Part shown: one piece after another, positions 24,551 to 33,290 of the stretch
Numbering within the stretch: position 1 is the stretch's first letter
Layout of the letters: each line of letters starts with the position of its first letter
DNA from: Sphingomonas sp. Leaf9
GTDB taxonomy: Bacteria; Pseudomonadota; Alphaproteobacteria; Sphingomonadales; Sphingomonadaceae
DNA: 64,000 bases
Direction: 5' to 3'
Assembly: GCF_001421355.1 (NCBI RefSeq)
Contig: NZ_LMKC01000004.1
Coordinates: forward strand, 62,001-126,000
The notes under the pieces: model-generated
Told to the model about the DNA's origin: nothing
Seen by the model: the letters and a program-made list of their open reading frames with translations, nothing else
Databases searched by the model: none
Position numbers and translations under genes: made by a program

Positions 24551-25678
24551 TCAGGCGGTCAGGCGCGGGTTCACCACTTGCCCGTTCTGCGTCAGGCGGA
24601 TCGCCTGCGTCACTTCGTCGTCGGCGGGCAGGACCGGGCGCCCGGCGTCCTTGTCCCAATAGGCCGACAGGAAATTGAACAGGTTGCGCGCGAACAGCGC
24701 CGATGCGTCGGCGGCAAGACGGCCGGGCACGTTGCGATGGCCGACGATCTTCACGCTGTGCCGTTCGACCACATCGCCCGCGACCGCGCCCTCGACATTG
24801 CCGCCCTGTTCGACCGCGAGGTCGACGATGACGCTGCCCGGTCGCATCGAGGCGACCTGTGCGTCGCTGACCAAGCGCGGCGCGGGCTTGCCCGGAATCA
24901 GCGCGGTGGTGATGACGATATCCTGTTTGGCGATATGCGCGGAGACCAGTTCGGCCTGGGCCGCCTGATATTCGGCGCTCATTTCGCCGGCATAGCCGCC
25001 CGCGCCCTCGCCCTCGATCCCCGCCACTTTTTCGACGAAGATCGGTTTCGCGCCGAGCGACTGGATCTGTTCCTTCGTCGCCGATCGCACGTCGGTCGCG
25101 CTGACCTGCGCGCCCAGCCGGCGCGCGGTCGCGATCGCCTGCAGCCCGGCGACGCCGACGCCCATCACGAACACGCGCGCCGCGCTGATCGTGCCGGCCG
25201 CCGTCATCATCATCGGGAAGGCGCGGCCATATTCGGCCGCCGCGTCCAGCACCGCCTTGTACCCCGCCAGGTTCGCCTGCGACGACAATATGTCCATCGA
25301 CTGGGCGCGGGTGATGCGCGGCATCCATTCCATCGCCAGCGCCTCGACCCCCAGCGCCGCATAGGCGTCGATCCGCGCGCGGTCGCCGAACGGGTTGAGT
25401 GCCCCCACCAGCCACGCGCCCTGCTTTGCCCCGGCCAGGCTGTCGGGCACAGGCGCCGCGACGCCCAGCAAGATATCGGCATCGGCCAGCACCTGCGCAC
25501 GCGTGCCGATCGTCGCTCCGGCGGCGGCATAGGCGGTATCGTCGATCGACGCGCCGGCGCCCGCCCCCGCCTCGACGGCGACCTCGGCCCCCAGGCTGAT
25601 CAGCTTCTTGACCGTTTCGGGCGTCGCGGCGACCCGGCGTTCGCCGGCGGCCTGTTCGGCGAGCAGCGCGACCTTCAC
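24551..25678 (-). CDS. pntAA: Transhydrogenase alpha-1 subunit, soluble NAD-binding part of PntA
   Basis: 375 residues, soluble, of the alanine dehydrogenase/PNT family. The N-terminal lobe starts MKVALLAEQAAGERRVAATP; SQANLAGYKAVLDAA is the conserved NAD-site region; the Rossmann fold carries VFVMGVGVAGLQAIATARRL; VIVDLAVEQGGNVEG and VGHRNVPGRLAADAS close the active cleft. It binds NADH for hydride transfer to PntB. The start codon is 2 bp from the stop of the aa3 subunit IV gene, implying coupling. The operon continues with the PH-domain, DUF559, pntAB and pntB genes. Confidence 0.97.
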   Translation of the reverse strand: MKVALLAEQAAGERRVAATPETVKKLISLGAEVAVEAGAGAGASIDDTAYAAAGATIGTRAQVLADADILLGVAAPVPDSLAGAKQGAWLVGALNPFGDRARIDAYAALGVEALAMEWMPRITRAQSMDILSSQANLAGYKAVLDAAAEYGRAFPMMMTAAGTISAARVFVMGVGVAGLQAIATARRLGAQVSATDVRSATKEQIQSLGAKPIFVEKVAGIEGEGAGGYAGEMSAEYQAAQAELVSAHIAKQDIVITTALIPGKPAPRLVSDAQVASMRPGSVIVDLAVEQGGNVEGAVAGDVVERHSVKIVGHRNVPGRLAADASALFARNLFNFLSAYWDKDAGRPVLPADDEVTQAIRLTQNGQVVNPRLTA

Positions 25679-25679
25679 G

Positions 25680-25805
25680 TCAGGCAGCGATCAGATAGAT
25701 GACCAGTGCGGCGAGCGCGGCGCAGACCACCGCGCCCCAGGTGAACCAGCGCAGGAAGCTGGTGTAGGTCCCGGCATGGGCGGGCGTGCGGCCTTCGACT
25801 GCCAT
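25680..25805 (-). CDS. aa3-type cytochrome c oxidase subunit IV family protein
   Basis: 41 residues: a short polar N-terminus (MAVEGRTPAHAGTYTSF) and one membrane helix (WGAVVCAALAALVIYLIA). This is the size and pattern of the bacterial aa3 oxidase subunit IV, a single-helix accessory of the oxidase. It is too short for most gene callers. GGGGAG lies 7 bases before the ATG. It heads the pnt operon, a gene order often seen in alphaproteobacteria, although the oxidase genes are not in the window. Confidence 0.85.
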   Translation of the reverse strand: MAVEGRTPAHAGTYTSFLRWFTWGAVVCAALAALVIYLIAA

Positions 25806-25920
25806 TCGATCTCCCCTCGATCGTTTTTCTTGGGGGCAAGCGTAGCGCGCCGCCGCCGACCCGCCAACCCTGCTTGCGACATCGTGATCGTTACGGCCGC
25901 GCAAATATCGATCCTGCTGC

Positions 25921-25932
25921 CGGCTTAAGCCG
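25921..25932. promoter_or_regulatory. Perfect palindrome CGGCTTAAGCCG between pnt operon and NtrC-type gene
   Basis: Twelve-base perfect palindrome about 65 bp upstream of the regulator start. The same divergent gap also carries two direct copies of CGTTACGG (25889 and 25963). It may be a regulatory site for either side; no binder is known. Confidence 0.35.
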
Positions 25933-25995
25933 AATTTTACGAACGATAGCGCATGGTTGCACCGTTACGGGACGATAGGGACACACAGGCAGCAT

Positions 25996-27426
25996 ATGAC
26001 GCGCGACGGGCAAAGGCTGTTGATGGTGATCGACGACGAACCGGCCCAGCGCCGGCTGGTCGCGGCGATCGCAGGGCGTCGCGGGTGGCGCACGCTGTTC
26101 GCGCGCGATGGCGAAACCGCGCTGGCGATGCTCGGCACGCCCGACGGCATGGCGCTGGACGCGGTGCTGCTCGACCATTGGTCGCCCGACAGCGATCCGA
26201 CCGCGCTGATCGCCGAGCTGCGGCGCAACCGCCCGGCGCTGCCCATCCTGCTGCTGACCGCCAATGAATCGGTCGCGGGCGCGGTGGCGGCGATGCGCGC
26301 CGGGGCAAGCGATTTCCTGGTCAAGCCGATCGCCGCCGAACAGCTGCTGACCGCGCTGGAAGCGGCAGCAGGCGGCGCGACGCGGGGCGAGCTGCGCCCG
26401 CTGACCGAAAAACTGTCGATGACGCTGGCATTCGACGAGATCGTCGGGTCGGCCCCGTCTTTCCGCGCGGCGCTGGCCATCGCGGCGAAGGCAGCGCGGG
26501 CGCGCGTGCCGGTGTTGATCGAGGGCGAAAGCGGCGTGGGAAAGGAAGTGGTCGCCGAGGCGATCCACGCCGCCAGCCCCCGCGCACGCAAGCCGATGGT
26601 CCGGGTAAACTGCGGCGCGATCCCCGCCAACCTGGTCGAAAGCGAGCTGTTCGGCCACGAAAAGGGCGCGTTCACCGGCGCGTTCGAACGCAAGATCGGC
26701 CGGTTCCAGGAAGCGGACGGCGGCACGATCTTCCTCGACGAGATCGGCGAGATGCCGTTCGAGACGCAGGTGAAGCTGCTGCGCGTGCTGCAATCGGGCG
26801 AAATCCATTCGGTCGGCGCGCGCCATCCGCGTGAGGTGGACGTCCGCGTAATCGCGGCGACCAACAAGACGCTGACGCAGGAGGTGGAGGCCGGGCGTTT
26901 CCGCGAAGACCTCTATTACCGACTGAACGTCGTGCAGGTCACCATCCCCCCCTTGCGCGACCGGATCGGCGACATTCCCGCACTCGCCCGCCACCTGATG
27001 GGGCGGATCGCGCAGCAGCCGGGGCTCCGGCCGCTGGGCATCACCGACGAGGCGATCGCGCTGCTCGGCACCTATCCGTGGCCGGGCAATGTGCGGCAGT
27101 TGCAGAACGCGTTGTTCCGCGCGGCGGTGCTGTGCGACGGCGATGCGCTGACCCGTGCCGATTTCCCCGAAATCGCGCAGATTGCAGAAGGGGGGGCGCC
27201 GCAACCGGTCCTGCCCGTCCATCGGCAGGACGTGGGCGGCGGGGTCACGCTGTTCCGGCCCGACGGAAACTTGCGCGCGCTGGAAGAGATCGAGGCCGAC
27301 GTCATCCGCCTCGCGATCGGCCATTATCGCGGCCGCATGACCGAGGTCGCCCGGCGGCTGGGGATCGGGCGCTCGACGTTGTATCGGAAATTGGGCGAGT
27401 TGGGGATCGACCAGAACGCGGCGTGA
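25996..27426 (+). CDS. Sigma-54-dependent NtrC-type response regulator
   Basis: 476 residues in three parts. Receiver (1-125): acidic pair D13/D14, phospho-acceptor D60 in VLLDHW, T88 and K110 (FLVKPIA). AAA+ (about 140-375): Walker A GESGVGKE (177-184), sigma-54 contact loop GAFTGA (214-219), Walker B IFLDEIGE (about 235-242). C-terminal Fis-type HTH (MTEVARRLGIGRSTLYRKLG). It activates sigma-54 promoters when phosphorylated. The ATG at 25996 (MTRDGQRLLMVIDDE) is chosen over 25957 because it starts just before the first receiver strand. No histidine kinase gene is in the window, so the signal is unknown. Confidence 0.95.
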   Translation: MTRDGQRLLMVIDDEPAQRRLVAAIAGRRGWRTLFARDGETALAMLGTPDGMALDAVLLDHWSPDSDPTALIAELRRNRPALPILLLTANESVAGAVAAMRAGASDFLVKPIAAEQLLTALEAAAGGATRGELRPLTEKLSMTLAFDEIVGSAPSFRAALAIAAKAARARVPVLIEGESGVGKEVVAEAIHAASPRARKPMVRVNCGAIPANLVESELFGHEKGAFTGAFERKIGRFQEADGGTIFLDEIGEMPFETQVKLLRVLQSGEIHSVGARHPREVDVRVIAATNKTLTQEVEAGRFREDLYYRLNVVQVTIPPLRDRIGDIPALARHLMGRIAQQPGLRPLGITDEAIALLGTYPWPGNVRQLQNALFRAAVLCDGDALTRADFPEIAQIAEGGAPQPVLPVHRQDVGGGVTLFRPDGNLRALEEIEADVIRLAIGHYRGRMTEVARRLGIGRSTLYRKLGELGIDQNAA

Positions 27427-27453
27427 GGGGGAGCTGGCGCTGCATTTCCGTAT

Positions 27454-27536
27454 CGTCACCCCGGACTTGATCCGAGGTCCCGCTTCTAATTACGGCAGAA
27501 GAAGAAGCGGGACCCCGGGTCAGGCCCGGGGTGACG
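27454..27536. repeat. Intergenic palindromic repeat, family B
   Basis: CGTCACCCCGGACTTGATCC with inner GAGGTCCCGCTTC, a variable loop, then GAAGCGGGACCCCGGGT and CAGGCCCGGGGTGACG. It follows the NtrC-type gene, 27 bp after the stop, and probably forms a long terminator-like hairpin. A family C element follows directly. Confidence 0.85.
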
Positions 27537-27567
27537 AGTCGGGTTGGTGGTTTGACCGGCAACAAGC

Positions 27568-27647
27568 CGTATCCCCGCGAAGGCGGGGATCCAGAGCCAC
27601 GGGCGTCGCGCTTTGCAACCCTGGATCCCCGCCTGCGCGGGGATACG
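27568..27647. repeat. Intergenic palindromic repeat, family C
   Basis: CGTATCCCCGCGAAGGCGGG, then GATCCAGAG, a variable loop, and CTGGATCCCCGCCTGCGCGG plus GGATACG as the inverted arm. It sits between the convergent regulator and RluE-type gene. Other copies are at 29171 and 61962. Confidence 0.85.
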
Positions 27648-27662
27648 GAGTTGGGCGGCAGG

Positions 27663-28211
27663 CTACGCCACCACCTCCCGCCACGCCCCCGGTGCCAGCC
27701 CCTCGACACTCCATGCCCCCACCCGCCAGCGGACCAGCCGAAGCGTCGGCAGGCCGACCGCCGCCGTCATCCGCCGCACCTGCCGGTTGCGGCCTTCGCG
27801 GATCGTGATCGACAGCCAGTGATCGGGCACCGATTTGCGGAACCGCACCGGCGGCACCCGCTCCCATAATTCCGGCGGATCGATCGCCGCCACCTCGGCC
27901 GGGCGGGTCGGGCCGTCGTTCAGCACCACGCCCTGCCGCAACCGGTCGAGCGCTCCCTCGTCCGGCGCGCCCTCCACCTGCACCCAATAGGTTTTCGGCA
28001 GCTTGAACCGGGGATCGGCGATCCGCGCCTGCAGGGCGCCGTCGTCGGTCAGCAGCAACAGCCCCTCGCTGTCGCGGTCCAGCCGCCCGGCGGGATAGAC
28101 GCCGGGCACCGCGACATGATCCGACAGCGTGGCCCGCGCGCCATCGGTCCCGCGGTCGGTGAATTGCGACAGCACGCCGTACGGTTTGTTGAGCAGGATC
28201 AGCCGGGCCAT
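27663..28211 (-). CDS. rluE: Pseudouridine synthase, RluE type (23S rRNA)
   Basis: 182 residues without an S4 domain, the size of RluE. It begins [17 protein letters not shown]; the catalytic Asp is D45 in [15 protein letters not shown]; later motifs are GAPDEG and [19 protein letters not shown]. In E. coli RluE converts U2457 of 23S rRNA to pseudouridine. The ATG at 28211 is used because the longer extension covers the divergent S-formylglutathione hydrolase promoter. It is divergent from that gene with about 110 bp between and convergent with the NtrC-type gene. Confidence 0.9.
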   Translation of the reverse strand: MARLILLNKPYGVLSQFTDRGTDGARATLSDHVAVPGVYPAGRLDRDSEGLLLLTDDGALQARIADPRFKLPKTYWVQVEGAPDEGALDRLRQGVVLNDGPTRPAEVAAIDPPELWERVPPVRFRKSVPDHWLSITIREGRNRQVRRMTAAVGLPTLRLVRWRVGAWSVEGLAPGAWREVVA

Positions 28212-28319
28212 GGCACCCTGTCGGCGATCCGCCCCGCGCTGTCGAGGGGGATGGAACCGGCTATCCCCGCCGGCCGTCCCTTGGGTATAGCGCAGCGCGA
28301 CCATCGATGGAGAGCGTCC

Positions 28320-29159
28320 ATGAAGACCGTTTCGACCGCCCGCGCCCATGGCGGCACGCAGGGCGTCTATACCCATGAATCGACCGCGACCGGCACCACC
28401 ATGACGTTTTCGGTGTTCGTACCGCCGCTGAAGGAGGGGCAACGCGCGCCGGTGCTCTGGTATCTCTCCGGCCTGACCTGCACCCATGCCAATGTCACCG
28501 ACAAGGGCGAGTTCCGCGCGGCCTGCGCCGAACACGGCATCGCCTTCATCGCGCCCGACACCTCACCGCGCGGCGACGGGGTGCCCGACGATCCGGACGG
28601 GGCGTGGGATTTCGGCCTTGGCGCGGGTTTCTATGTCGATGCGACCGAAGCCCCCTTCGCCAAACACTATCGGATGCGGTCCTATGTCGAGGAGGAGCTG
28701 CCCGCGCTGATCGCCGCCGAATTTCCGATGCTCGACGGCGCGCGGCAATCGATCACCGGCCATTCGATGGGCGGGCATGGCGCGCTGACCATCGGCCTGC
28801 GCAACCCGGATCGCTTCCGCTCGATCTCCGCCTTCGCGCCGATCGTCGCGCCGTCCCAGGTACCGTGGGGGCAAAAGGCGCTCGGCGGCTATCTCGGCCC
28901 CGATCGGTCGGCATGGCGCGCGGCCGATGCGGTGGCGATGATCGAGGATGGCGCACGGGTGAAGGAACTGCTGATCGATCAGGGCGATGCCGACGCGTTC
29001 CTGACTGAACAGCTACGCCCGGAATTGCTGGCGAAGGTGTGCGCCGATGCCGGGATCGACTGCACGCTCCGGATGCAGCCGGGATACGACCACAGCTATT
29101 ATTTCATCTCGACCTTCCTGGCCGATCATGTGCGCTGGCATGCGGAGCGGTTGAAGTAA
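28320..29159 (+). CDS. fghA: S-formylglutathione hydrolase
   Basis: 279 residues. Esterase-D type fold with nucleophile Ser149 in GHSMGGHG, an Asp in [11 protein letters not shown] and His258 in [12 protein letters not shown]-terminal [11 protein letters not shown] and [20 protein letters not shown] are family signatures. It hydrolyses S-formylglutathione to formate and glutathione, the second step of glutathione-dependent formaldehyde removal. No glutathione-dependent alcohol dehydrogenase (adhC) is in the window, so the pathway partner lies elsewhere. The glutathione it needs could come from gshB at 49420. The ATG at 28320 follows GGAG. Confidence 0.96.
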   Translation: MKTVSTARAHGGTQGVYTHESTATGTTMTFSVFVPPLKEGQRAPVLWYLSGLTCTHANVTDKGEFRAACAEHGIAFIAPDTSPRGDGVPDDPDGAWDFGLGAGFYVDATEAPFAKHYRMRSYVEEELPALIAAEFPMLDGARQSITGHSMGGHGALTIGLRNPDRFRSISAFAPIVAPSQVPWGQKALGGYLGPDRSAWRAADAVAMIEDGARVKELLIDQGDADAFLTEQLRPELLAKVCADAGIDCTLRMQPGYDHSYYFISTFLADHVRWHAERLK

Positions 29160-29170
29160 GCCTGGCCTGC

Positions 29171-29257
29171 CGTACCCCCGCGCAGGCGGGGGTCCAGGGC
29201 CCAGCAGAACAACGATCCGCGATTATGACTCTGGATCCCCGCCTGCGCGGGGATACG
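29171..29257. repeat. Intergenic palindromic repeat, family C
   Basis: Arms CGTACCCCCGCGCAGGCGGG and CCCGCCTGCGCGGGGATACG with inner GGTCCAGGG/CTGGATC, and a loop of about 30 bases. It lies between the convergent S-formylglutathione hydrolase and FadR-type regulator genes and likely terminates transcription on both sides. Confidence 0.85.
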
Positions 29258-29282
29258 CCTCACCGGAAAACAACGAAGGCGG

Positions 29283-29993
29283 TTACCCCTCGCCCCGATC
29301 CTCGATCAGATCGAGCACGTCGCCGATCAGCGCGCGCATCGCCGTCCGCGCGGCATGCGGGTCGCGCGCGGCGATCGCGTCCGCGACGGCGGCATGCTGT
29401 TCGACGCTGGCCGATCGGCCGACGATGGTGTTGGTGAAGCGGATCGAGGTGTTGAGCGCGGTCGCCACCATCTCGCGGAACTGGGCGTAGAACGGGTTCT
29501 TCGCCGCCAGCAGGATCGCGACGTGAAAGTCGATATCGGCGTCGAGGCCGTCATCCTCGCCACGTTCGGCCGCCGCCATCCGCGCCAGCCCCTGTGCGAT
29601 GCGCGCCAGATCCTCGTCGTCCGCCGCGACCGCCGCCAGCGCCGCCGCCTCCGGCTCGATCGCCACACGCAGCTGGTTGAACTGGCGCAGCAGCTCGACC
29701 GAGAATTTGCGGTCGAGCAGCCAGTGCAGCACATCGGGGTCGAACAGGTTCCACGCCGATGCCGGGCGCACCACCGTCCCCTGCCGCGGACGGGCGCTCA
29801 CCAGCCCCTTGGCGGTCAGCATCTTCACCGCCTCGCGCGTGACCGACCGGCTGATGCCGTGCGCCTTGCCGATGTCCGCCTCGGTCGGGAACGGGCGGTC
29901 GTCATATTCGCCGGTAACGATCGCGCGCCCGAGCGTGTCGAGCGTCGCCCGCGTCAGATTGCCGCCGGGCATCCCGGTCATCCGCGCCGCCAT
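29283..29993 (-). CDS. FadR-subfamily GntR regulator of the galactonate block (DgoR-like)
   Basis: 236 residues. N-terminal winged helix (FPTEADIGKAHGISRSVTRE, then MLTAKGLVSARPRQGTVV) and a C-terminal FCD helical bundle with metal/ligand residues in DADIDFHVAILLAAKNPFY and HAAVADAIAARDPHAA. WNLFDPDVLHWLLDR is typical of DgoR/LgoR-like regulators of sugar acid catabolism. It is divergent from the symporter and dgoKA operon with a 101-bp gap, so it probably represses that operon, with KDGal or galactonate as possible effector (inference from DgoR). GGGAGAG precedes the ATG. Confidence 0.88.
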   Translation of the reverse strand: MAARMTGMPGGNLTRATLDTLGRAIVTGEYDDRPFPTEADIGKAHGISRSVTREAVKMLTAKGLVSARPRQGTVVRPASAWNLFDPDVLHWLLDRKFSVELLRQFNQLRVAIEPEAAALAAVAADDEDLARIAQGLARMAAAERGEDDGLDADIDFHVAILLAAKNPFYAQFREMVATALNTSIRFTNTIVGRSASVEQHAAVADAIAARDPHAARTAMRALIGDVLDLIEDRGEG

Positions 29994-30094
29994 GATCCGC
30001 TTCTCTCCCTCGTCTGTGCCGCTTCGTGCTGGACACTCGCCATTCGTCGTATAATTGTCCCGTCCAAAGCGCCAGTGGGCGGGGGAGGAATAGC

Positions 30095-31675
30095 ATGCGT
30101 CTGTCGACGATCGACCTGATCGTGGTCGTGATCTACGCGATCGGCATTTTCGGTCTGGCCCAATGGGTCAGCCGCGACAAGGGCGGGCAGGAGAAGGATT
30201 CGTCCGATTATTTCCTGGCGTCCAAATCGCTGCCGTGGTGGGCGATCGGAGCATCGCTGATCGCGGCCAACATTTCTGCCGAACAGATCGTCGGCATGGC
30301 GGGATCGGGCTATCAGATCGGCCTGGCCATCGCGTCCTATGAATGGATGGCGGCGCTGACCCTGTTGATCGTCGGCAAATTCTTCCTGCCGATTTTCCTC
30401 CGCAACGAAATCTACACGATGCCGCAGTTCCTCGAACAGCGGTACGGCCCGTCGATCCGCACGCTGATGGCGGTGTTCTGGCTGGCGCTGTACGTGTTCG
30501 TGAACCTGACCAGCATCATCTGGCTCGGTTCGATCGCGGTAACGAAGGTCGCGGGTGTGGACCAGACGGTGGCGCTGGTCGCGCTCGGCCTGTTCGCGCT
30601 CCTCTATCAGCTGCGCGGCGGGCTGAAGGCGGTGGCGCTGACCGATATCGTGCAGGTGACGTTGCTGGTGTTCGGCGGGCTGACCATCTCCTACCTTACC
30701 CTGTCGCAGATCGGCGGCGATGCGGGCGTGCTGGGCGGCTTTGCCGAACTCAGCCGCCGCGCGCCCGAAAAGTTCGACATGATCCTGACCGCCGACAATC
30801 CCTTCTACAAGGATCTGCCCGGCCTCTCGGTCCTGATCGGCGGCATGTGGATCGCGAATCTCAGCTATTGGGGGTTCAACCAGTATATCATCCAGCGCGC
30901 GCTGGCCGCGAAATCGCTGCCCGAGGCGCAGAAGGGCATCGTCTTCGCCGCGTTTCTCAAGCTGCTGATGCCGCTGGTCATCGTGGTCCCGGGCATCGCC
31001 GCCGTCGTGCTGGCCCCCGACCTCGCCAAGCCCGACGAAGCCTACCCCACGATGATGCGGCTGCTGCCCTCCGGGCTGTTGGGCCTCGTCTTTGCCGCGC
31101 TGATCGCCGCGATCATCGCGTCGACCGCGTCGAAGATCAATTCGATCGCGACGATCTTCACCCTCGACCTCTATGCCAAGCGCACCAGCGAAAGCGGCGC
31201 GATGGACAAGGCGACCGAGCGCAAGCTGGTCCGCATCGGCCGCATCGCCGCCAGCGTCGCGATCCTGGTCGCCATCATCGCGGCAAAACCGCTGCTGGGC
31301 GGCGCGGACCAGGCGTTCCAGTTCATCCAGGAATTCTCCGGCTTCTTCACGCCAGGGATCACCGTAATTTTCCTGCTGGGCCTGTTCTGGAAACGCGCCA
31401 CCGAAGCCGGCGCGATCGGCGCGGCGATCGCTTCGGTCGTGCTGTCGTGGCTGTTGCGCACCGTGGCGCCGGGCATCCCGTTCATGGACCGGATGGGCAT
31501 CGTGTTCGTGCTGAGCCTCGGCCTCGCCATCGTCCTGTCGCTGGCGATCAAGGGCCGCGGTGATGCCGACCGGATCACGATGGAGGGTGTGCGCTTCAAC
31601 ACCTCGACCGGGTTCAACATCGCCAGCGTCGGCGTCGTCCTGATCCTCATCGCGCTGTACGCGACATGGTGGTGA
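30095..31675 (+). CDS. Sodium:solute symporter (vSGLT-like sugar transporter)
   Basis: 526 residues, about 14 helices of the SSS family. The N-terminus has IYAIGIFGLAQWVSRDKGG and DYFLASKSLPWWAIGASLIA; SAEQIVGMAGSGYQIGLAIA is the sodium/sugar-site region of SGLT-like proteins, and NLSYWGFNQYIIQRALAAKS is another conserved segment. It likely imports galactose or a related sugar with sodium. The ATG at 30095 follows GGGGGAGGAA. dgoK starts 10 bp before its stop, so the genes are co-translated. A TATAAT lies at 30051-30056. The substrate is inferred from the operon. Confidence 0.92.
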   Translation: MRLSTIDLIVVVIYAIGIFGLAQWVSRDKGGQEKDSSDYFLASKSLPWWAIGASLIAANISAEQIVGMAGSGYQIGLAIASYEWMAALTLLIVGKFFLPIFLRNEIYTMPQFLEQRYGPSIRTLMAVFWLALYVFVNLTSIIWLGSIAVTKVAGVDQTVALVALGLFALLYQLRGGLKAVALTDIVQVTLLVFGGLTISYLTLSQIGGDAGVLGGFAELSRRAPEKFDMILTADNPFYKDLPGLSVLIGGMWIANLSYWGFNQYIIQRALAAKSLPEAQKGIVFAAFLKLLMPLVIVVPGIAAVVLAPDLAKPDEAYPTMMRLLPSGLLGLVFAALIAAIIASTASKINSIATIFTLDLYAKRTSESGAMDKATERKLVRIGRIAASVAILVAIIAAKPLLGGADQAFQFIQEFSGFFTPGITVIFLLGLFWKRATEAGAIGAAIASVVLSWLLRTVAPGIPFMDRMGIVFVLSLGLAIVLSLAIKGRGDADRITMEGVRFNTSTGFNIASVGVVLILIALYATWW

Positions 31676-32535
31676 GCCCGTTCATCGCGATCGACTGGGG
31701 CACGACCAACCGCCGCGCCTACCGGGTCGAGGACGGACGGATCGCCGCCACGCTGCGCAGTCCGCAGGGGGTGTCGACCACCCCTGCCGATGCCTATCCG
31801 CACGAACTGGCCGCGATCCGCGCGGAACTGGGCGACCTGCCCGTGCTGATGGCGGGCATGGTCGGCTCGACCATCGGCTGGCGCGTTGCCCCGTACGTCG
31901 CGGTGCCGGCGGGGATCGGGGAGATCGCCGCAGCGCTGACCCGGATCGACGACCGCACCGCGATCGTGCCGGGGCTGTCGTTCACCGACGGCACGCAGGG
32001 TGACGTAATGCGCGGTGAAGAGGTGCAGTTGCTCGGCGCGGCGCTCGCCGGACAGGTACCGGCGGATGCGTTGCTGTGCCAGCCGGGCACCCATTGCAAA
32101 TGGGTCGAGCTGCGCGGCAACAAGGTCACCGCCTTCACCACCGCGATGACCGGCGAGCTGTTCGCGCTGCTGCGCGGTGGCGGCGTGCTGGCGCCGCAGC
32201 TGACAGCACCCGTCGCTGCCGGAGACGCATTTCGCGACGGCGTGCGCGAAGGGTCGAAGCGCGACCTTGCCGCCAGCCTGTTCGGCATCCGCGCCGCCCA
32301 TGTCCTGGGCCTGCGCGACGAATCGCAAGCCGCGTCCTATGCCAGCGGCGTGCTGATCGGCAACGACGTCGCCGTGCGGATCGATGGCGGGCGCGACGTC
32401 CATCTGGTGGCCGATGGCGACCTTGCCACGCTGTACGCCACCGCGATCGAAACCCTGGGCGGTCGTGCCCTTGTCAGCGGGTGCGAGGCTGCCTTTATCG
32501 CCGGCATCACCCAAATCCGAAAGTTGTCCGCATGA
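31666..32535 (+). CDS. dgoK: 2-dehydro-3-deoxygalactonokinase
   Basis: 289 residues. DgoK signatures: IAIDWGTTNRRAYR (phosphate loop), LMAGMVGSTIGW, CQPGTHCKWVELRGNKVTAF and TTAMTGELFALLR. It phosphorylates 2-dehydro-3-deoxygalactonate (KDGal) to KDPGal with ATP. The ATG at 31666 overlaps the symporter stop, and two GTG codons follow as other possible starts. It overlaps dgoA by 4 bp. The upstream pathway steps (galactose dehydrogenase, galactonate dehydratase) are not in the window, so the pathway is only partly local. Confidence 0.95.
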   Translation: MVVSPFIAIDWGTTNRRAYRVEDGRIAATLRSPQGVSTTPADAYPHELAAIRAELGDLPVLMAGMVGSTIGWRVAPYVAVPAGIGEIAAALTRIDDRTAIVPGLSFTDGTQGDVMRGEEVQLLGAALAGQVPADALLCQPGTHCKWVELRGNKVTAFTTAMTGELFALLRGGGVLAPQLTAPVAAGDAFRDGVREGSKRDLAASLFGIRAAHVLGLRDESQAASYASGVLIGNDVAVRIDGGRDVHLVADGDLATLYATAIETLGGRALVSGCEAAFIAGITQIRKLSA

Positions 32536-33170
32536 GCCACCTGACCGCCTTCGACGCCGCCTTTGCCCGCTGCCCGCTGGTCGCGATCCTGCGTGGGGTC
32601 CAACCGCACGAGGTGGAGGATATCGGCGACGCACTGGTCGATGCCGGCTTCACCATCGTCGAAGTGCCGCTCAATTCGCCCGATCCGTATGAAAGCATTA
32701 CCCGCCTGTCGAAGAAGCTGGAGGGCTATGCCGTCGTCGGCGCTGGGACCGTGCTGAACGTCGATCAGGTGGCGCAGGTCGAGGCGGCGGGCGGCACGCT
32801 CATCATCTCCCCCAACGCCAATACCGCCGTCATTTCGGCGGCGGCGGAGCGCGGGCTGGTCGCGATGCCCGGCATCGCCACCCCGACCGAGGCCTTTGCC
32901 GCGCTGGACGCGGGCGCGGCGGCGCTGAAGCTGTTCCCCGCCGAAGCCGCCAGCCCCGTGGTGATGAAGGCGATGCGCGCCGTCCTGCCGCGCGACGTGC
33001 GGATGCTGCCGGTCGGTGGCATCGTGCCGTCGGTGCTGGAGGAATGGCACAAGGCCGGCGCGGCGGGGTACGGCCTCGGCTCGGCGCTGTACGTGCCGGG
33101 GATGGATGCCGCGACGGTCGGCGAACGCGCGCGGGCGTTTGTCGCGGCGTGGCAGGCGCTGGAGGGGTAG
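32532..33170 (+). CDS. dgoA: 2-dehydro-3-deoxy-6-phosphogalactonate aldolase
   Basis: 212 residues, class I KDPG/KDPGal aldolase. LVAILRGVQPHEVEDIGDAL is DgoA-like; the catalytic Glu44 lies in IVEVPLNSP, the Schiff-base Lys133 in ALKLFPAE, and MLPVGGIVPSVLEEW closes the barrel. It splits KDPGal into pyruvate and glyceraldehyde-3-phosphate. The start overlaps the dgoK stop by 4 bp (ATGA). A hairpin follows the stop. The pairing with dgoK favours KDPGal over KDPG. Confidence 0.95.
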   Translation: MSHLTAFDAAFARCPLVAILRGVQPHEVEDIGDALVDAGFTIVEVPLNSPDPYESITRLSKKLEGYAVVGAGTVLNVDQVAQVEAAGGTLIISPNANTAVISAAAERGLVAMPGIATPTEAFAALDAGAAALKLFPAEAASPVVMKAMRAVLPRDVRMLPVGGIVPSVLEEWHKAGAAGYGLGSALYVPGMDAATVGERARAFVAAWQALEG

Positions 33171-33183
33171 GACGGCACGATAC

Positions 33184-33219
33184 CCCATTCGTCCCTCCCG
33201 CCTGCGCGGGAAGGATGGG
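33184..33219. terminator. Hairpin after the dgo operon
   Basis: Outer arms CCCAT/ATGGG and inner TCCCTCCCGC/GCGGGAAGGA around a small loop, 13 bp after the dgoA stop. It resembles a shortened family C element and lacks a T tract. Confidence 0.5.
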
Positions 33220-33290
33220 TCTGGCTGTTTTCGAACGCGACCAATCCGTTGCGCCCCGCAACCGAACGCGGGCTGGCGAGTTCCTCGGCC

